From Erigeron canadensis (lineage: Eukaryota > Streptophyta > Magnoliopsida > Asterales > Asteraceae), in NCBI RefSeq assembly GCF_010389155.1, contig NC_057762.1, positions 1,847,513 to 1,911,512 of the forward strand: DNA of 64,000 bases, given 5' to 3'. Positions 21,862 through 33,871 of the stretch are shown here, piece after piece. The translations under genes were made by a program, and so were the position numbers. Position 1 is the stretch's first letter, and every line of letters begins with the position of its first letter. The notes below the pieces were generated by a model that was not told the origin of the DNA, made no database searches, and saw only the letters and a program-made list of their open reading frames with translations.

Positions 21862-24000
21862 TATTTTATATACTTAGCCTAATGGAGTTTTTTGAACTTG
21901 GAGTAGATTGGCACTGACTAATAAAGGCGTTAGTTAATAGCATGATACCCACACGATACGACGAAAATGGTAGCGACGGTGGTCTGATTGGCGACCGGTA
22001 GTGTTGGTGGCGGCGGTATTGGCGGCATCGAATGATGTGGGTTGATGTATATGTAATTAATGTAAAGGTGATATTGGAAAATTTTTATAAGATAAGAGTT
22101 TAAAGTGAAAAATTAGTTTATCAAGGGCAATTAGGTAAATTTTATAATTACTTGAGAAAGAGAGTTCGTTAAGGGTAAATTGGTTATTTCCAAACTTTTT
22201 TTTAACTTTTCAACAAAATAATATGACTTTTATAATGTAATAAAGATAAACGTCTAAGATCAATATCATGCGCACAACCAACCACAAATATTAGTTTATA
22301 AGTTATAATAACTATGAACATAAACTTCTATATGAAATTATAAGATTGATGGCATATCACCTAACACATATGCACAAAGGGCTTTATTTGTATACTAAGA
22401 GATACTTACACAATGCGGTTACAATGTGATGGAGGCGGTTAGTGGTGGTAGTCGTGGCGGCGGTTGTTACTAGCCGTTAGTGTAAAGGATTAGTGTAATT
22501 AATATAAAAGTTAAGAGATAGATCATGTAAATTAATAGGAGCATTATAGATATACGAGAGGGATATCCGCACAATGCGGCGACGGGTGATGATGAAGTTA
22601 ACGTGTGGTTATTAATTTAAAGGTATTTGATGTGAAATGGTAGTGTAGTAAAGGGTGATGTAGGTATTTCATGGTGTAAATTATAAGGATAGTTATAAAA
22701 ATAAGGATATTTTGGTTTCTTTAAAGGCAGAAAGTTTAAAAAGAAAAAAAAAAGATTTGTTTTATAAAATAATATAGATATGAAGGGATGATGTTTAAAA
22801 TAGTGAATGAAATGGAGGGTATATTACCGAAGTCAACTTCTTTTTTTGAGAAATGAGATGAGGGAAATGCTTTTTATAGTACCAAAAATAGGACAATGCA
22901 ATGATTGATAATTAAAACACTTGAAGTTTCTTTAGCCTTTGGCTGACTTTGATATATCTAACGCCGTATAATACACTGTGTCATACCAACAAAAATAAAA
23001 GGTGTAGACTATTTCTATTTCTATATAACTATGTTTACATTTGGGTAAAAAGGATACCCCGGTTAATGTGTATATATGAAAAAGTAAATGACTATTTCTA
23101 TGTTCACATAACTATGTTTACATTATATTGTAAAAGAAAAAGTAAATGACATATATGATATCATTTACATAAGAGATATGTAAAAGGTTCTTAAAATTTT
23201 TAAATTATAACACACAAGTAATTTCATATAAACAGTTTTCGCGCTAGATGCCGAGAGGTACCATTTCAATAACTGTATCCTTCTCTTGTCAATTGTGTTA
23301 TATTTACTAATCAAAATATTGTCAACTGGTTTCTGTTTAATCATACACGCATATTCTTGTCAACTCTGGTTTCTGTTTAATCATACATGCATATATGTCA
23401 ACTGGTTTCTCTTAACTCTCCCAAACTGTTAAAATATAATAATATTGTGTGGACAATATATATTTCTTTTATATACCTTTGGGCTAATGGATCTTTTTGA
23501 TCCGAAAGTGATAATAACCAACAAATAATAGTTTATAAGTCGTTAAAAAAGACAAAATAGTTTATATAAGTTATAACTATCAACATAACTTTCTTTATGA
23601 CATTAAAAGACTTATCTTAGCAAACACATATGCATAAAGGGTTGATTTTGGGTATATTGTGCAAACTTCATCTGTATATTAGAGAGGTATCCCCATGATG
23701 TAGCGCCTATGTGATAGTGGCAGTGACATGTGATGACGGTGACTAGTGGTGGTGTGGCGTCGACGAGTAATGTAGCTAATTGACGTAAGGTTAATAGAGC
23801 TATTTTAGTAGTTAAATGATAGATGATACAAATTGATAAGGGTATTATAACATGTATATCAAGTTCATATGTTTAAAATATTAAATAAAATGAAAATATT
23901 CTAAATAGTTCAACTTCTTTTTCGAGAAATATTAGATGGAGAAATACTTTTATAGTACTAAACATATGTTTGCGGGAGATGATTCCTGATCCCGAACAGA
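21862..24000. other. Non-coding duplicated upstream-type DNA with GC-rich repeat cores
   Basis: 23,263-23,450 repeats the sequence found upstream of the intact kinase gene at 19,716-19,856 (ATTGTCAACTGGTTTC with intervening TAATCATACA). 22,255-22,490 and 23,505-23,770 are similar to each other (AACACATATGCA, AAAGGG, then a GC-rich core). GC-rich cores with CACAATGCGGC- or GGTGGTGG-like sequence lie near 21,950, 22,410, 22,570 and 23,690. No gene was found. The pattern suggests tandem duplication of a unit whose gene has since been lost. Confidence 0.5.
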
Positions 24001-24289
24001 TACCCGGGGGTTAAAAGCTTAGATTGAGCATCAGGACGAAATGTAAAAAAGTTGTTATGAAAAACCAGGCGAGATGGAAAACATGACCGGGTCTACAACT
24101 AGGTGAGATATGAACTTGGATCGGAGTGAAACAATAAAAGCACGATATGTTTAACCACCGGATACACTCGGTATACAGCCGGATCGAGACCCACAACCGG
24201 GTAGGACTAGCAAATGGATCTTCGTTTCGGGGAGGCAACGAACAAAAGGGGTCGGCCAAGACTAGCAAATAAGATATGTAGAGTAATTG

Positions 24290-24425
24290 GAACAAATCGG
24301 GTATACCTAGACCCTACCGCCGGGTCGGATATATTAATGTCGGTTAAAAATAAGCAAGGGGATATGTGGAGTAGATATACCAAGGAACCGGGTCTACTTA
24401 GACCCTACCTTCGGGTCGGGTCTAT
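24290..24425. repeat. Repeated inverted CGGGT/ACCCT motif
   Basis: Two copies about 90 bp apart: GGGTATACCTAGACCCTACC then GCCGGGTCGG, and GGGTCTACTTAGACCCTACC then TTCGGGTCGG. Each has short inverted arms (GGGTCTA/TAGACCC). Related ACCGGGT pieces occur at 24,087 and 24,197. Function and origin are unknown. Confidence 0.55.
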
Positions 24426-24601
24426 TGCTTCTCTGCCGCTTTCAGTACATATATACATACATAAATATAGAGGCAGCTATATATACATATATATAGAGGC
24501 AGACGTCTTTCGCTATATAACTAAGAGAGGATAAAAAAATGATGTGAAATTATTTCATAATTTGATTAAAAATTTTGCCATGTACGTGAATGGTGTAAAT
24601 C

Positions 24602-24740
24602 AAGGGTATGTTTGACAAAACTAGCTGGTAGCGATAAGCTGATAGCTCGTGCCTGGTAGTTGTTACCTGTAAGCTGTAGCTGAAAGCTGGTAGCAAATAT
24701 ATTAAGTGTTTGGCAGAGTAGCTGAAGCTTTTAATAACAT
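24602..24740. repeat. Partial MITE-like sequence (AGCTGGTAGC family)
   Basis: GGGTATGTTTGACAAAACTA followed by repeats of AGCTGGTAGC, AAGCTGATAGCT and AAGCTGTAGCTG, then TGTTTGGCAGAGTAGCTGAA. This resembles common plant hAT-type MITEs that open with GGGTATGTTTGG. A clear second end is not visible. It replaces the distal half of the neighbouring transposase. Confidence 0.45.
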
Positions 24741-24747
24741 ATATAAA

Positions 24748-25447
24748 ATGACAAATCCACAAATCTTGTGACGCGGTGATTTCAAGCATAATAGTTGGAC
24801 CGTTGTGGTCACCCCTCGTGTATTGCCCTCTCAAACGTCTAGGACATGCCGACCACTCGACATGTGTGCAATCGATGCTACCAAGCATCCCAGGTATATG
24901 ATGTCGAAGCTCGTGGGCCTCGAAGATGCGTGCAACGTCGTGTGACGTCGGCCTGCGTAGGTACTCTCGGCTATACAACCGAATGATGGCGTCACAAAAA
25001 TAATCAAGGGTCTCTCATGCGGTTCTGGCTGCCATGCACAAGTACTCGTCATACTCGTCTGGTGCGTTACCCGTCGCGAGTTGCCTAACGGCGGATGTGC
25101 ATTTCTGTATCGCCGTAAAACTTTTTCTTCCTCTTGCATCGTAACGTTCTTGGAAATACGGGAAGTTTGCTTCAATGTCGCGCACGATATCTAAAAACAT
25201 GGTCTTGTCCATTCGAAACTTCTTTCGAAAGTAATCGTCTTCGTATTTTGGTTGTTGAACGAACCAATCGTTCAAAAGAGTGGCAAGACCAATTTCCCGA
25301 CGCCCGGTCCGTATACCGTCGAGTTTGAGGAGCACTAGAAGTTGTCGTATCTTCAAGAAAGTGTAACGCGTTAACAAAGAATTCCATAGAGCTATCGTTT
25401 GATTCGTCGGTAGAGTCGCTCGAATTATCCAAAATACTGGAAGCCAT
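24748..25447 (-). pseudogene. PIF/Harbinger (HARBI1-like) transposase, truncated
   Basis: It starts at ATG 25447 (MASSILDNSSDSTDES). A frame change near 25,350 leads to LATLLNDWFVQQPKYEDDYFRKKFRM, then YDARGRKSFTAIQKCTSAVR and LATGNAPDEYDEYL. After a stop it goes on through [28 protein letters not shown] (first catalytic Asp of the DDE_Tnp_4 domain), [16 protein letters not shown] and SQDLWI. The ORF is lost after this point (about 24,748), so the second Asp and the Glu are missing. These motifs are diagnostic of the plant PIF/Harbinger group. One frameshift, one stop and the truncation make it dead. Upstream lie a TATATATA run (25,562) and a GC-rich leader. Confidence 0.9.
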
Positions 25448-25599
25448 ATTTTTTGGTGTTTGGTGTAAGAAATTAGTGATGAAAAGGTTGGGGTGTTTGA
25501 ATTTTATAAAAATGTAGTGAAAATGATAGTAGTTGTATGTTGTTTTGGGAAGAAAAGAGTGTATATATATAGAGAAAGAAGTAAAAGAAAAAAAAAAAG

Positions 25600-25830
25600 G
25601 CAACGGCTAGCTAGACCCCGCTCCCCCTCGCCACGTGTCCAGCCACTATTAGTCCATTTCCTGCGCGCGGGCCCCACGTCAAATTCTCTCTCCTCGGGCT
25701 ACCTTCCCCGTTTTCGGCCATCCTTTCCCCACCCCGACCCCCTGGCGGCGGTGTTCCCACGCGGGGCCGGGGTTCACCGATCACCACCCCACATCCACTC
25801 CCACCCCCCTAATGTTCTACTAAATAGGCT
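25600..25830. other. GC-rich block upstream of the Harbinger pseudogene
   Basis: A C-rich, CpG-containing stretch (CCCCGCTCCCCCTCGCCACG, GCGCGCGGGCCCCACG) stands out from the AT-rich surroundings. It is probably the element's 5' region. I found no matching terminal inverted repeat. 25,831-26,100 holds nothing recognisable. Confidence 0.4.
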
Positions 25831-26099
25831 TATGATTTTTATTGGGTCAAATCAACATTGCATTGGGCTGACTTTTTTCCCTTCTAATTTCACTGGGTCA
25901 AAAATAATTGAAAAGAAATAAACGTATTCCCATAATCCATGAAAATGTTTTACTTTTAAGTAGACATATATGCGGCGGTGATGAAAACTTAAAAAAGAAA
26001 AGGAAATCGGGAACCCTAGCCCCGGTACCACAATTTGATACCTATCGACCCACCCCGTATAAACCATATGACGCCGGTAAAATACCTCTATCCTAATCC

Positions 26100-26268
26100 C
26101 CACATGATCTGGGCACCCCAAATGGTCGAACCTGTGTATTTAAACTTCACATATGGGTCGTCTAGGCTTCATTGGTAACGAGTACCTTAAAGGAATTATT
26201 TTTTGTGCCCAACGGGGATCGAACTTGAGACCTTAAGGTCACCGAGTGTTTGTCTTACCACTAGGCTA
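26100..26268 (-). mobile_element. tRNA-derived SINE-like sequence
   Basis: The minus strand reads TAGCCTAGTGGTAAGAC (A box, from 26,268) and AGTTCGATCCCC (B box, 26,225-26,214), with about 30 bases between them, then unrelated sequence. This is the internal Pol III promoter arrangement of a SINE head. A cloverleaf of a real tRNA does not close, so I do not call a tRNA gene. Confidence 0.55.
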
Positions 26269-26308
26269 AAACTTATAGGTAGCAGCGGTGACAATGATGG
26301 TTTGGTGG

Positions 26309-26585
26309 CAGATCTTAAAATTTTTAGCGGTGGGGCCAAAAAATTGTTTTGCCATCCCTATGTTCCGGGTATTATATTATGGTCATGCAATACATTTAAT
26401 CGGGTCGGGTCAAACAAAAATAACACTAATAATCTGAGTTTCCATTCAAAATACTAATACATAGTTTCTAACCAATAAAAAACTGCAGAGGCTTACGAAT
26501 ATACCAAGAGAAAAGCCGTTGGATTGTGGGACGTGTATATTAGTACTACTAAACGAAAAAACGGCGGTGGCCCGGGCCCCTAAAG
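26309..26585. repeat. Dispersed repeat, copy 1 (partner at 30,735-31,462)
   Basis: Shared blocks are CCGGGTATTATATTA followed by GGTCATG, then TCGGGTCGGGTCA, ACTAATAATC, CAATACATAGTTT-like sequence, and a terminal block GAAAAAACGG then GCCCGGGCCC and GAACCGCC. The CCCGGG palindrome stands near the end of both copies. Probably a transposable element fragment of unknown class. 26,590-27,080 shows no further feature. Confidence 0.55.
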
Positions 26586-27079
26586 AGAACCGCCTCTGTT
26601 GGTTATTAATGTAAAGTGTTTAGTGAATAAAAAAGAAAGGATATGTTGGTAGATCAATTCTTTATTAAAAAAATGAAAGAAAATCATGTATTTTACAATT
26701 TAGTATAGATATAAATATCCTACATACCCGAGATTATGGGAAATGTTGCGTACTGCAACTTTTTGAAGAAAAAATTTTCATTTTACATCCTGAATTTTAG
26801 TAAATGTAGATACTGAGTATTTGGGATGTGAGTGTTATAATACCTAACATACGTATTACGGGCGGTACGTATGCTTCCCCCGAGATTATTTACTTTTAAT
26901 CCCACACTTGCGTTTTTTTACCACAAATTAGTTTATTCCGTATTTATTTCCGAATCTTGATGTAACAACGCATATCCTTAATTTCGTCCGTATACATTGT
27001 TTTTGGGATAATAAATCATATCAACTCAATGTTTGTGTACTTCAATATAAGCAAGGCTCATTTTTTTTTTAAAAATATA

Positions 27080-27300
27080 GCGGATAAATGGCTAACACCC
27101 ACAACTTTGATGCGTCTACCAGGTTGCGTCCACCGAGGTTCGAATCATGACATGCCCTAAAGGGTTTGCTCTCCCATGTGTAGATGGGTATAATATTGTT
27201 AAAGTCCCCTTACCACATTTGCATGTGACAGGATTTGAACCCATGACCCATAGGAAGAAACCACAAAGTGGAAAACTCCCTAACAACCGAGTTATCATAG
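27080..27300. mobile_element. SINE-like sequence with facing tRNA-like heads
   Basis: On the minus strand TAACTCGGTTGTTAGGG (27,294-27,278) and GGGTTCAAATCC (27,242-27,231) look like A and B boxes 36 bases apart. On the plus strand GGTTCGAATC (27,136) is a B-box-like sequence pointing the other way. It may be two SINE heads or a composite. No tRNA cloverleaf closes. Confidence 0.4.
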
Positions 27301-28186
27301 CACTCTTCTCTCGCTTTCTGCTCTCCCCTGACAGTGCCTAGTGGTAGAGCCCCAATGGCTAAACAAGGCTAATTAGCTGGAAAACATCTCAACTCGGCCA
27401 AAGTCATTTTATGATGGTAGTAGCACCTTAACATAAGTTACTAAACCGTTCGCATTTCCACATTTATGATTTGTGATTTATTAATTTCTGCGTACTTAAG
27501 ATTAATAGTATTGTTTGTGATTCAGGGGAATTTTTGAGGTCCTCTCGTTCCAGTTCATATCCAAAACTTGAGGTTGGTGGTCAATGTAGTACAACATTTG
27601 GCCGGGTTTAAGTGTTGATGGTTACATCTCATGTTTAGTACGTAAAATATATGCACAATACTGGTTTGACTTCCGTCGTTTATGTCTTTCTTGTGTTTGC
27701 TAAGATCATATTGTAAGTGCTATAATTCTGACTTACAGCTATAGTTGATATGAGTTGATGCGGATTGTGCTTCATCTCAAAACACGGATCAATTAGGTAG
27801 TGTCTTATCTCAAACGGGTCACATAAAGAAACTTTAGCTAACTGGGAGTGTTTCGAAAAGGTTTGAAGCGATACGATCTCCTAACTCATTTTATAATAAT
27901 CTGCAGTAAATGCCACAAAACTGATCATAAATTCATAACTATTATTATTTGATTTCCTAGCATTTAATCAAATAAATTTTGGAAGAGAGCAATACTCAAA
28001 TTGAGACCCAATACATTAATTTTAATGGTGATTAGAACTCTATCCTTACATATGCCAACAGGGTGGGGAGTAGGCAACGCAGACCCCATAGATCGTGGAA
28101 AATAGTAAACGAGAGTAGTTAAATGAATAAACTAGATCGTCGTCCAAAAGACTCGTAACAAGACAAATGGTTCTTTGTTCCATATC
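27301..28186. other. Spacer without recognisable features
   Basis: AT-rich, no ORF above background and no repeat structure seen. It ends at the stop of the second kinase-jacalin copy. Confidence 0.5.
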
Positions 28187-30343
28187 TTAGAACGTGGACT
28201 TCAAAAAGACACCGATGCTATCAAGATAAAAACCACAAAGGCCATAAAATCCAGCAAAAGAACCAATGCCCCATTGTAGTGTGAAAGGCGTCCCTCTTTC
28301 TGTGCCAAAAGGACCGTGAGTTCTTTTGTCCGTCACAAATGAAACTGATGAAATAATTGTGTAACCTGCATATTTTCCCTTTGATAACGCAACTGTTCCA
28401 ATGATGCCAATTATTTCTTCGTTCCAGTCAAATGTTACCTGTTGTAGAAGGAGAAATATATCAAAAAATAGATGAATTAAAAAAACAATTTTGTTAATGA
28501 TCATTTGAGTTAACATTTTTGAGTTAGAAAATAATCTTTACCACGGAAAGTTTCTCTCCACCATTCCAACCACCGACTTTTTTAGAATTGTGTTTTAGCC
28601 CTTGATATTGTGTAGTGAAAATTAGAGAATATATGAGATTGCCATGATCAATGGTTATCTTCTTCAGATGATGACTTCTCTCAAGTTTGAAAGACCAAAT
28701 ATTTTGTGGACCCCCAGGTTCAGTTCTTCCCCATGTTCCAACCTCCATGATTTCATCATTGGCTTTAGATAGACACCGATGCCATCAATATAATCATCTG
28801 CAAGGCCATAAAAACCAACTAACGAGCCTTTTCTCCATGGTATAGAGAAAACACTCCCTGATGTTCGACCAAAAGGTCCATGGGTTGTCTTGTTCGTAAC
28901 AAAAGTAAGTGATGAAATAACTAAATTACCACCTCGGGTATCAGTGGTCCCTTTGATATCAATTATTTCCTCATCGATATCAAGCATGACCTGGATATGA
29001 TAAGCCCAACAATTATATAAGTTTAGAAAAAAATTATCTATCTCCATTAGTAAAATTAAGATAAGATATGCTAACCTCAGAAACAATGTCTCCACCAGCC
29101 GAACCACCAGCCTTGTTTGAAGTGTGAAAGATGCCTCTACATTGAGTGGTGAACATGAGAGAGTATATTACATCACCATGATCAATGGTTATTTTTTTCA
29201 GCTTATGATTTGGCTCAAGTTCTAGAGACCATTGATCATTATTTGGACTCGCACTTTGTTTTCCCCACGTTCCTACCCGAATAAATGTAGTAGAATAGCT
29301 GCAAACCTGGAAACAAGAATATTATAAATGAATGTAGTCAAAAAGATAGAAATGGAGTTAACATCTGCATAATTTTTTTAAAAAAAATAAGTTTTATATA
29401 AAAATAAACAAATATAAATACACTTTATTCACACACTTACTTGAAGTCGCAATGCATATTCAAGTTTCTCCACGATCCAACGCATTGTTGGGCGATCACT
29501 TCTATTTTCTTTTAAGCATTGATATGCAGTCGTGGAGAACACGTTCAACGAATCTTCTCTCAATTGATCCTTCACACCGGGAAAGATGATCTCATCTAAT
29601 CTCTTATGTTCGAATGATTGTTGGGCTAGAGAAGCAAGACAACCACGCCCATCTTGAGATCCATGAATCATTGCCTGCCTTCCACACAATATCTCAAATA
29701 ACAACACACCAAAGGAATAAACATCTGATTCTTTGGTTAGAATGCCGGTTCTTAAATATTGTGGATCAATATAGCCAATGGTTCCACAAGCAGCAGTGAC
29801 AAGATACGTAAACTCCAAATTTGAAGGGCCTATTTTGGACAATCCAAAATCAGATACTTTTGCTTCCCAGTTCTCGTCTAGGAGAATGTTAGGGCTCTTT
29901 ATGTCGCGATGCAAAACTCTATGTTGTGGACCCACCTCATCATGTAGGTAATTAAGCCCGCGGGCTGCCCCAAGGCTTATTTTGAGACGTTGGATCCAGG
30001 AGAGATCAATATTTCGTAGATGTTTGTCAAGGCTTCCATGTTTTGCATGCTCATAAACCAAAATACCTTCTCCATTGTCATTGCAAAATCCAACAAGAGA
30101 GACGAGGTTTTTGTGTCTATAGCATGTGAGCATTTGAATTTCTATCAAAAACTCATCATCCCCTTGTCCAAATTGACGATCCAGTCTCTTCACAGCAACT
30201 TTGATTTGCTGCTCAGAGAGTGTGAGTATTCCTACGTACACCTTCCCAAAACCACCTTGTGCGATGAAATTATCATTACTGAAATTTTTCGTGGCCAACT
30301 TTATCTTTTCAAGTGGAATTTTTAAGTGTTGTATTCCTTCCAT
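28187..30343 (-). pseudogene. Second kinase-jacalin gene copy, frameshift in a lectin exon
   Basis: The exon plan is that of the intact copy: 30343-29441 (903 nt), 29306-29076 (231), 28990-28542 (449) and 28438-28187 (252), all with GT-AG borders and stop TAA. The kinase is complete: glycine loop AQGGFGKV, Lys52, HRD at 145-147, DFG at 165-167. The third exon is 449 nt against 459 in the intact copy, so the frame is lost. The break is near 28,765, at the LKA-to-D/NDEIME border, where one base of a short A-run is missing. Translation would leave the lectin frame in mid-protein. The first lectin domain reads ADDYID where the intact copy has GDFID. The kinase part could still be made as a truncated product; otherwise a pseudogene. 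Confidence 0.85.
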
Positions 30344-30734
30344 GAGTGACGTTGTGAGTGGATATATGAAATGCAGCTAGGAGGAAACCACCTTAAATAA
30401 AGAAAATATGTTACTTAGACACTTGAGAAGTGAAATCACGTAGATTAAGGTCACTTGAAGTAATTCAAATCAATGATTTATATATATGAACAGATTATAA
30501 AGTGGATCAAGCTAGCTTACAAGCATGGATGACTATCTTGCATTTTTAGTCAGTAACAGATTACCATATTCTTCATCCATAAAATTGCTACAAACCAACT
30601 ATACCTTACTAGATTTGATACCTTTATGACACAATTGAGTTTCTTACAATGTTATGCAAATTGAGAGATCTTGTCATTTGACTAAGAAATGGGCGTTTTG
30701 AAGTTTAGAGATTACATATATGCATTAAGTCTTA

Positions 30735-31462
30735 ATGGTGAGGGCCAAAAAAAAATTTTTTTTAACTTTGTATCCGGGTATTATATTAGGGTCATGTTTA
30801 CTAATTCGGGTCGGGTCAGATTAATTAATACTAATAATCCAAGTTTTTCATTCAAATTATCAATACATAGTTTTTAACAAACAAAAAACTACATATACGA
30901 ATGAAAATACTAAGATAAAAGGAGTGTACTAGGCACTAGAATTACAAGTCTGTGTTACTATCTTTAAGCTCTTTGAAAAAATCTACTATCCAACTCATGT
31001 ATTTGTATATCTAATGTAGCTGTAAACAAATCTACTCGGTAGTAATGTTCAATTGTGACGTGAAGATATTTTTACGAGGCCGAAATCGAGTAGATGTATA
31101 TGGGGCTTTCATATCCGACATCTCTACTTGATGCTTGTTACATAAAAAGGTCACTTCGTCAAGTAAACAATTAAACTCACTATTTCTGTAATTATTTAGT
31201 TGTTGAAACTAAAAATAAAGGATAAAGACAAGGCCAAAAACATAAAAATTATTGATGGGCTAAGTGAACCGTAAGGTATAAAAACTAAAAAAGTAAAGTT
31301 TATTGGACTATTAAATTTATTAAACATATCAAAAAAATCTTTAAAAATAATCCCTGAGGCCAACTTAATATACATAATTTTTTTCAAACGAAATACAGGT
31401 ATATTAGCATTACTAACCGAAAAAACGGTGGTTGCCCGGGCCCTCACAGGCCCCTGTGAAGA
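30735..31462. repeat. Dispersed repeat, copy 2
   Basis: It repeats the blocks of 26,309-26,585 (CCGGGTATTATATTA, TCGGGTCGGGTCA, ACTAATAATC, TCAATACATAGTTTTTA) and the GCCCGGGCCC terminal block at about 31,433. The two parts are farther apart here (about 490 bp extra). Neither strand codes for a recognisable protein. Confidence 0.55.
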
Positions 31463-33871
31463 ACCGCCCAATAAGACAATAACCTAGTTGGAACTTGGAA
31501 CTTCCCATATACTTTGGTGGTTCATTCATTTGTGGTTATTAGACATATATATACCTATTAACACAATTATTAATTATTAATAGAGACCTTTCAAATGCCC
31601 TATGTTACATAGAACACCTATGCCACTTACAATTTGAGAGAAAGATTGAGATTCAAAAAGATGTGTTTGTTTGGTTTGTGTATGTTTGAGGTTAGAAAAA
31701 TACCGGAATCTTAGGTTGTGAACAATGAAAGTGATAGCAACCGATTCGAGATGATTAATCTCCTGAAGACTAATGTACAGAAACGAAACTAAGGAAACTG
31801 AAACTAAGACTTGTTGCAATTTTCTCTTCTATTCCAGAAAGCCAACCATTACAATATATATAATAAGATATAGAAACTACCATCCTAATATTACGGAAGA
31901 CATGGAAACCTGCTCTTCTAATGCAATTGTGGATTAACCACTTAATATATCCTAAATTCATGCATGCAAATAGACTTCATGTAGAGATCATAGGGAACTT
32001 GGTTGACTGAGTCTTCAAGCGGTTATGATCACGTATCAGAAAGCTTTCAGTTTATCGACCGGTTATACGGCAATCTACGGCTTAGGCTTACGCTTCCGTT
32101 TTCGCTACACGTATTCCGGGTATGCTTTGAATTTTTTATTTCCTTCAATTGGTATCCAAACGTTATGTTAATAATTCTCGTTATTCGCTAGTTGTTTTTG
32201 TGTTGGATCTAAATATCGATTTTCAGTATTGGTTATTGGGTTTTCAGGTTGTCATATTCTTCCACTTGTAATTTAATTATACTCTTGTACTTTTGGGTTT
32301 TCTAATACTTTATTGGTGTTTTCTTATTTTAATATATTGTCGTTCTAAAAAAATGGAAAGTTAAGAAAGAACACTAAGAAAAGAGAAATTATTATAAAAA
32401 TAAGTTAAAAATGGTAGCTTGGTTTATCTATAATACCTCATAAAACAAACCCAACTCCCCTTCTTACTTAATTAAAATTTTGAAATACCTTAATTACGCT
32501 CACAAATTCAACATTCTACTCATTCATCTATTGGATGTATCCAAAATACCCCTAACAATTTCAACTCACACAAATCCACGGTCAAACCTTAATCTAATAT
32601 TTATTTATCTACATCTATATTATATTATACAACAAATCTCATTTTGTTGAATTTTAAGTTTTAATATAACACAATTCATCAAAGCCACATTACATCAATA
32701 ACTTACACTACTTTGCCGTCGCAACCATCACAAACAATCGTCGCCACCCCCACCGTAGACACTACTGCATGCCAACATTGGTTACTGCCACTCTCTCCAC
32801 CATTACATCGTCATCAGTATTGTTACCTCCACACCGCCGCTACCGCTGCACGCAACCACCACCCGTCACCGCCATCACCGTCGCATCGTGTGGGTACCTT
32901 TCTAGTACTCATAAAGACGGTTATAAAGACGGTTACATGGTTACACATTCTGACAACTATAACGGCTATTAACAGACTCAGTTCCATTTTGACATATTTA
33001 GTCCCTGCACTTTACAATATTATTTATCCCTATTATTTATTACATTTCTATTATATTCATATCAATACCTTTCCCTTAACATTGTCTGTGCACCTCCTCA
33101 ATGGATTACGTTTTTACTATGTGTTTTGTCAAACAAGTTTAGGTTAAGCGCTTTGAAATGTTACTAATGATAATTGAATGTTTATAGTGAAAACCAACTA
33201 TAATGTTAAAAACCCAATTAAATGTTCAATGTAGAAAGCAACCGAGTAAATGGCTTATGTGGAGTCGGTTGGTGTTAGACTGTCAGATAAATAAAAAGCT
33301 TTGACCAATAAATACATCATCTTCATCATTTCTAATTTTTCTTGTTTTGAATAACAAATCATTATCATCATATTACATATACATCATCACCATAAAATTT
33401 ATTTCAAAACCCCTCCTTTTCTTTCTTTTTCTTTTTCTTTTTATTATTTATAATCGATTAATGATATGTTTTTTTATCTATATTTATCAAATAAAAATAA
33501 TTAGAATGATTGTGGGTCTACACCCCGATGATGATGATGTTGCTCGTCTTGGAATAGGGTGCTAGAACTTTTTTATTTATAATTCATAGCATTAATAGGA
33601 TTAATAGGACGATTTTTAGGATCATATAATAGTGGGTTTGACTGAGTTTTTCACTCTAGATTTTTGGGTGATTGAGATTTCTCATCGAGTGTTTAAATTG
33701 AGTACCTATTAGGCGAGTGGGGGTTCTCTAACACATACCTGATCATGACAACATATGCTAGACCTCCTTATATTCGCAAATAATTCACAACTTTTAAAAA
33801 AAAATTAAATCCTTATAACAACCAAATTAATAAAGTTAAAAGGTTATCAAGCTATTTCTTCCCATGTGAAA
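31463..33871. other. Long non-coding stretch
   Basis: No gene found. 32,710-32,890 is rich in CCACC, CGCC and CATCACC triplets; it opens frames on both strands but looks like low-complexity sequence, the complement of the GGTGGTGG-type repeats elsewhere in the window. 33,360-33,560 is T- and A-rich with simple runs. Confidence 0.5.

Noticed and set aside
25493..25921. 142-codon plus-strand frame rich in Arg and Pro
   Set aside because: It runs over the GC-rich leader of the Harbinger element and shows no conserved motif.
26205..26268. tRNA gene
   Set aside because: A and B boxes are present but acceptor and anticodon stems do not pair; a SINE head is the better reading.
32713..33147. 144-codon plus-strand frame rich in Thr, Pro, Ser and His
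   Set aside because: Composition follows CACC/CGCC simple repeats, another frame is open in parallel, and there is no family motif.
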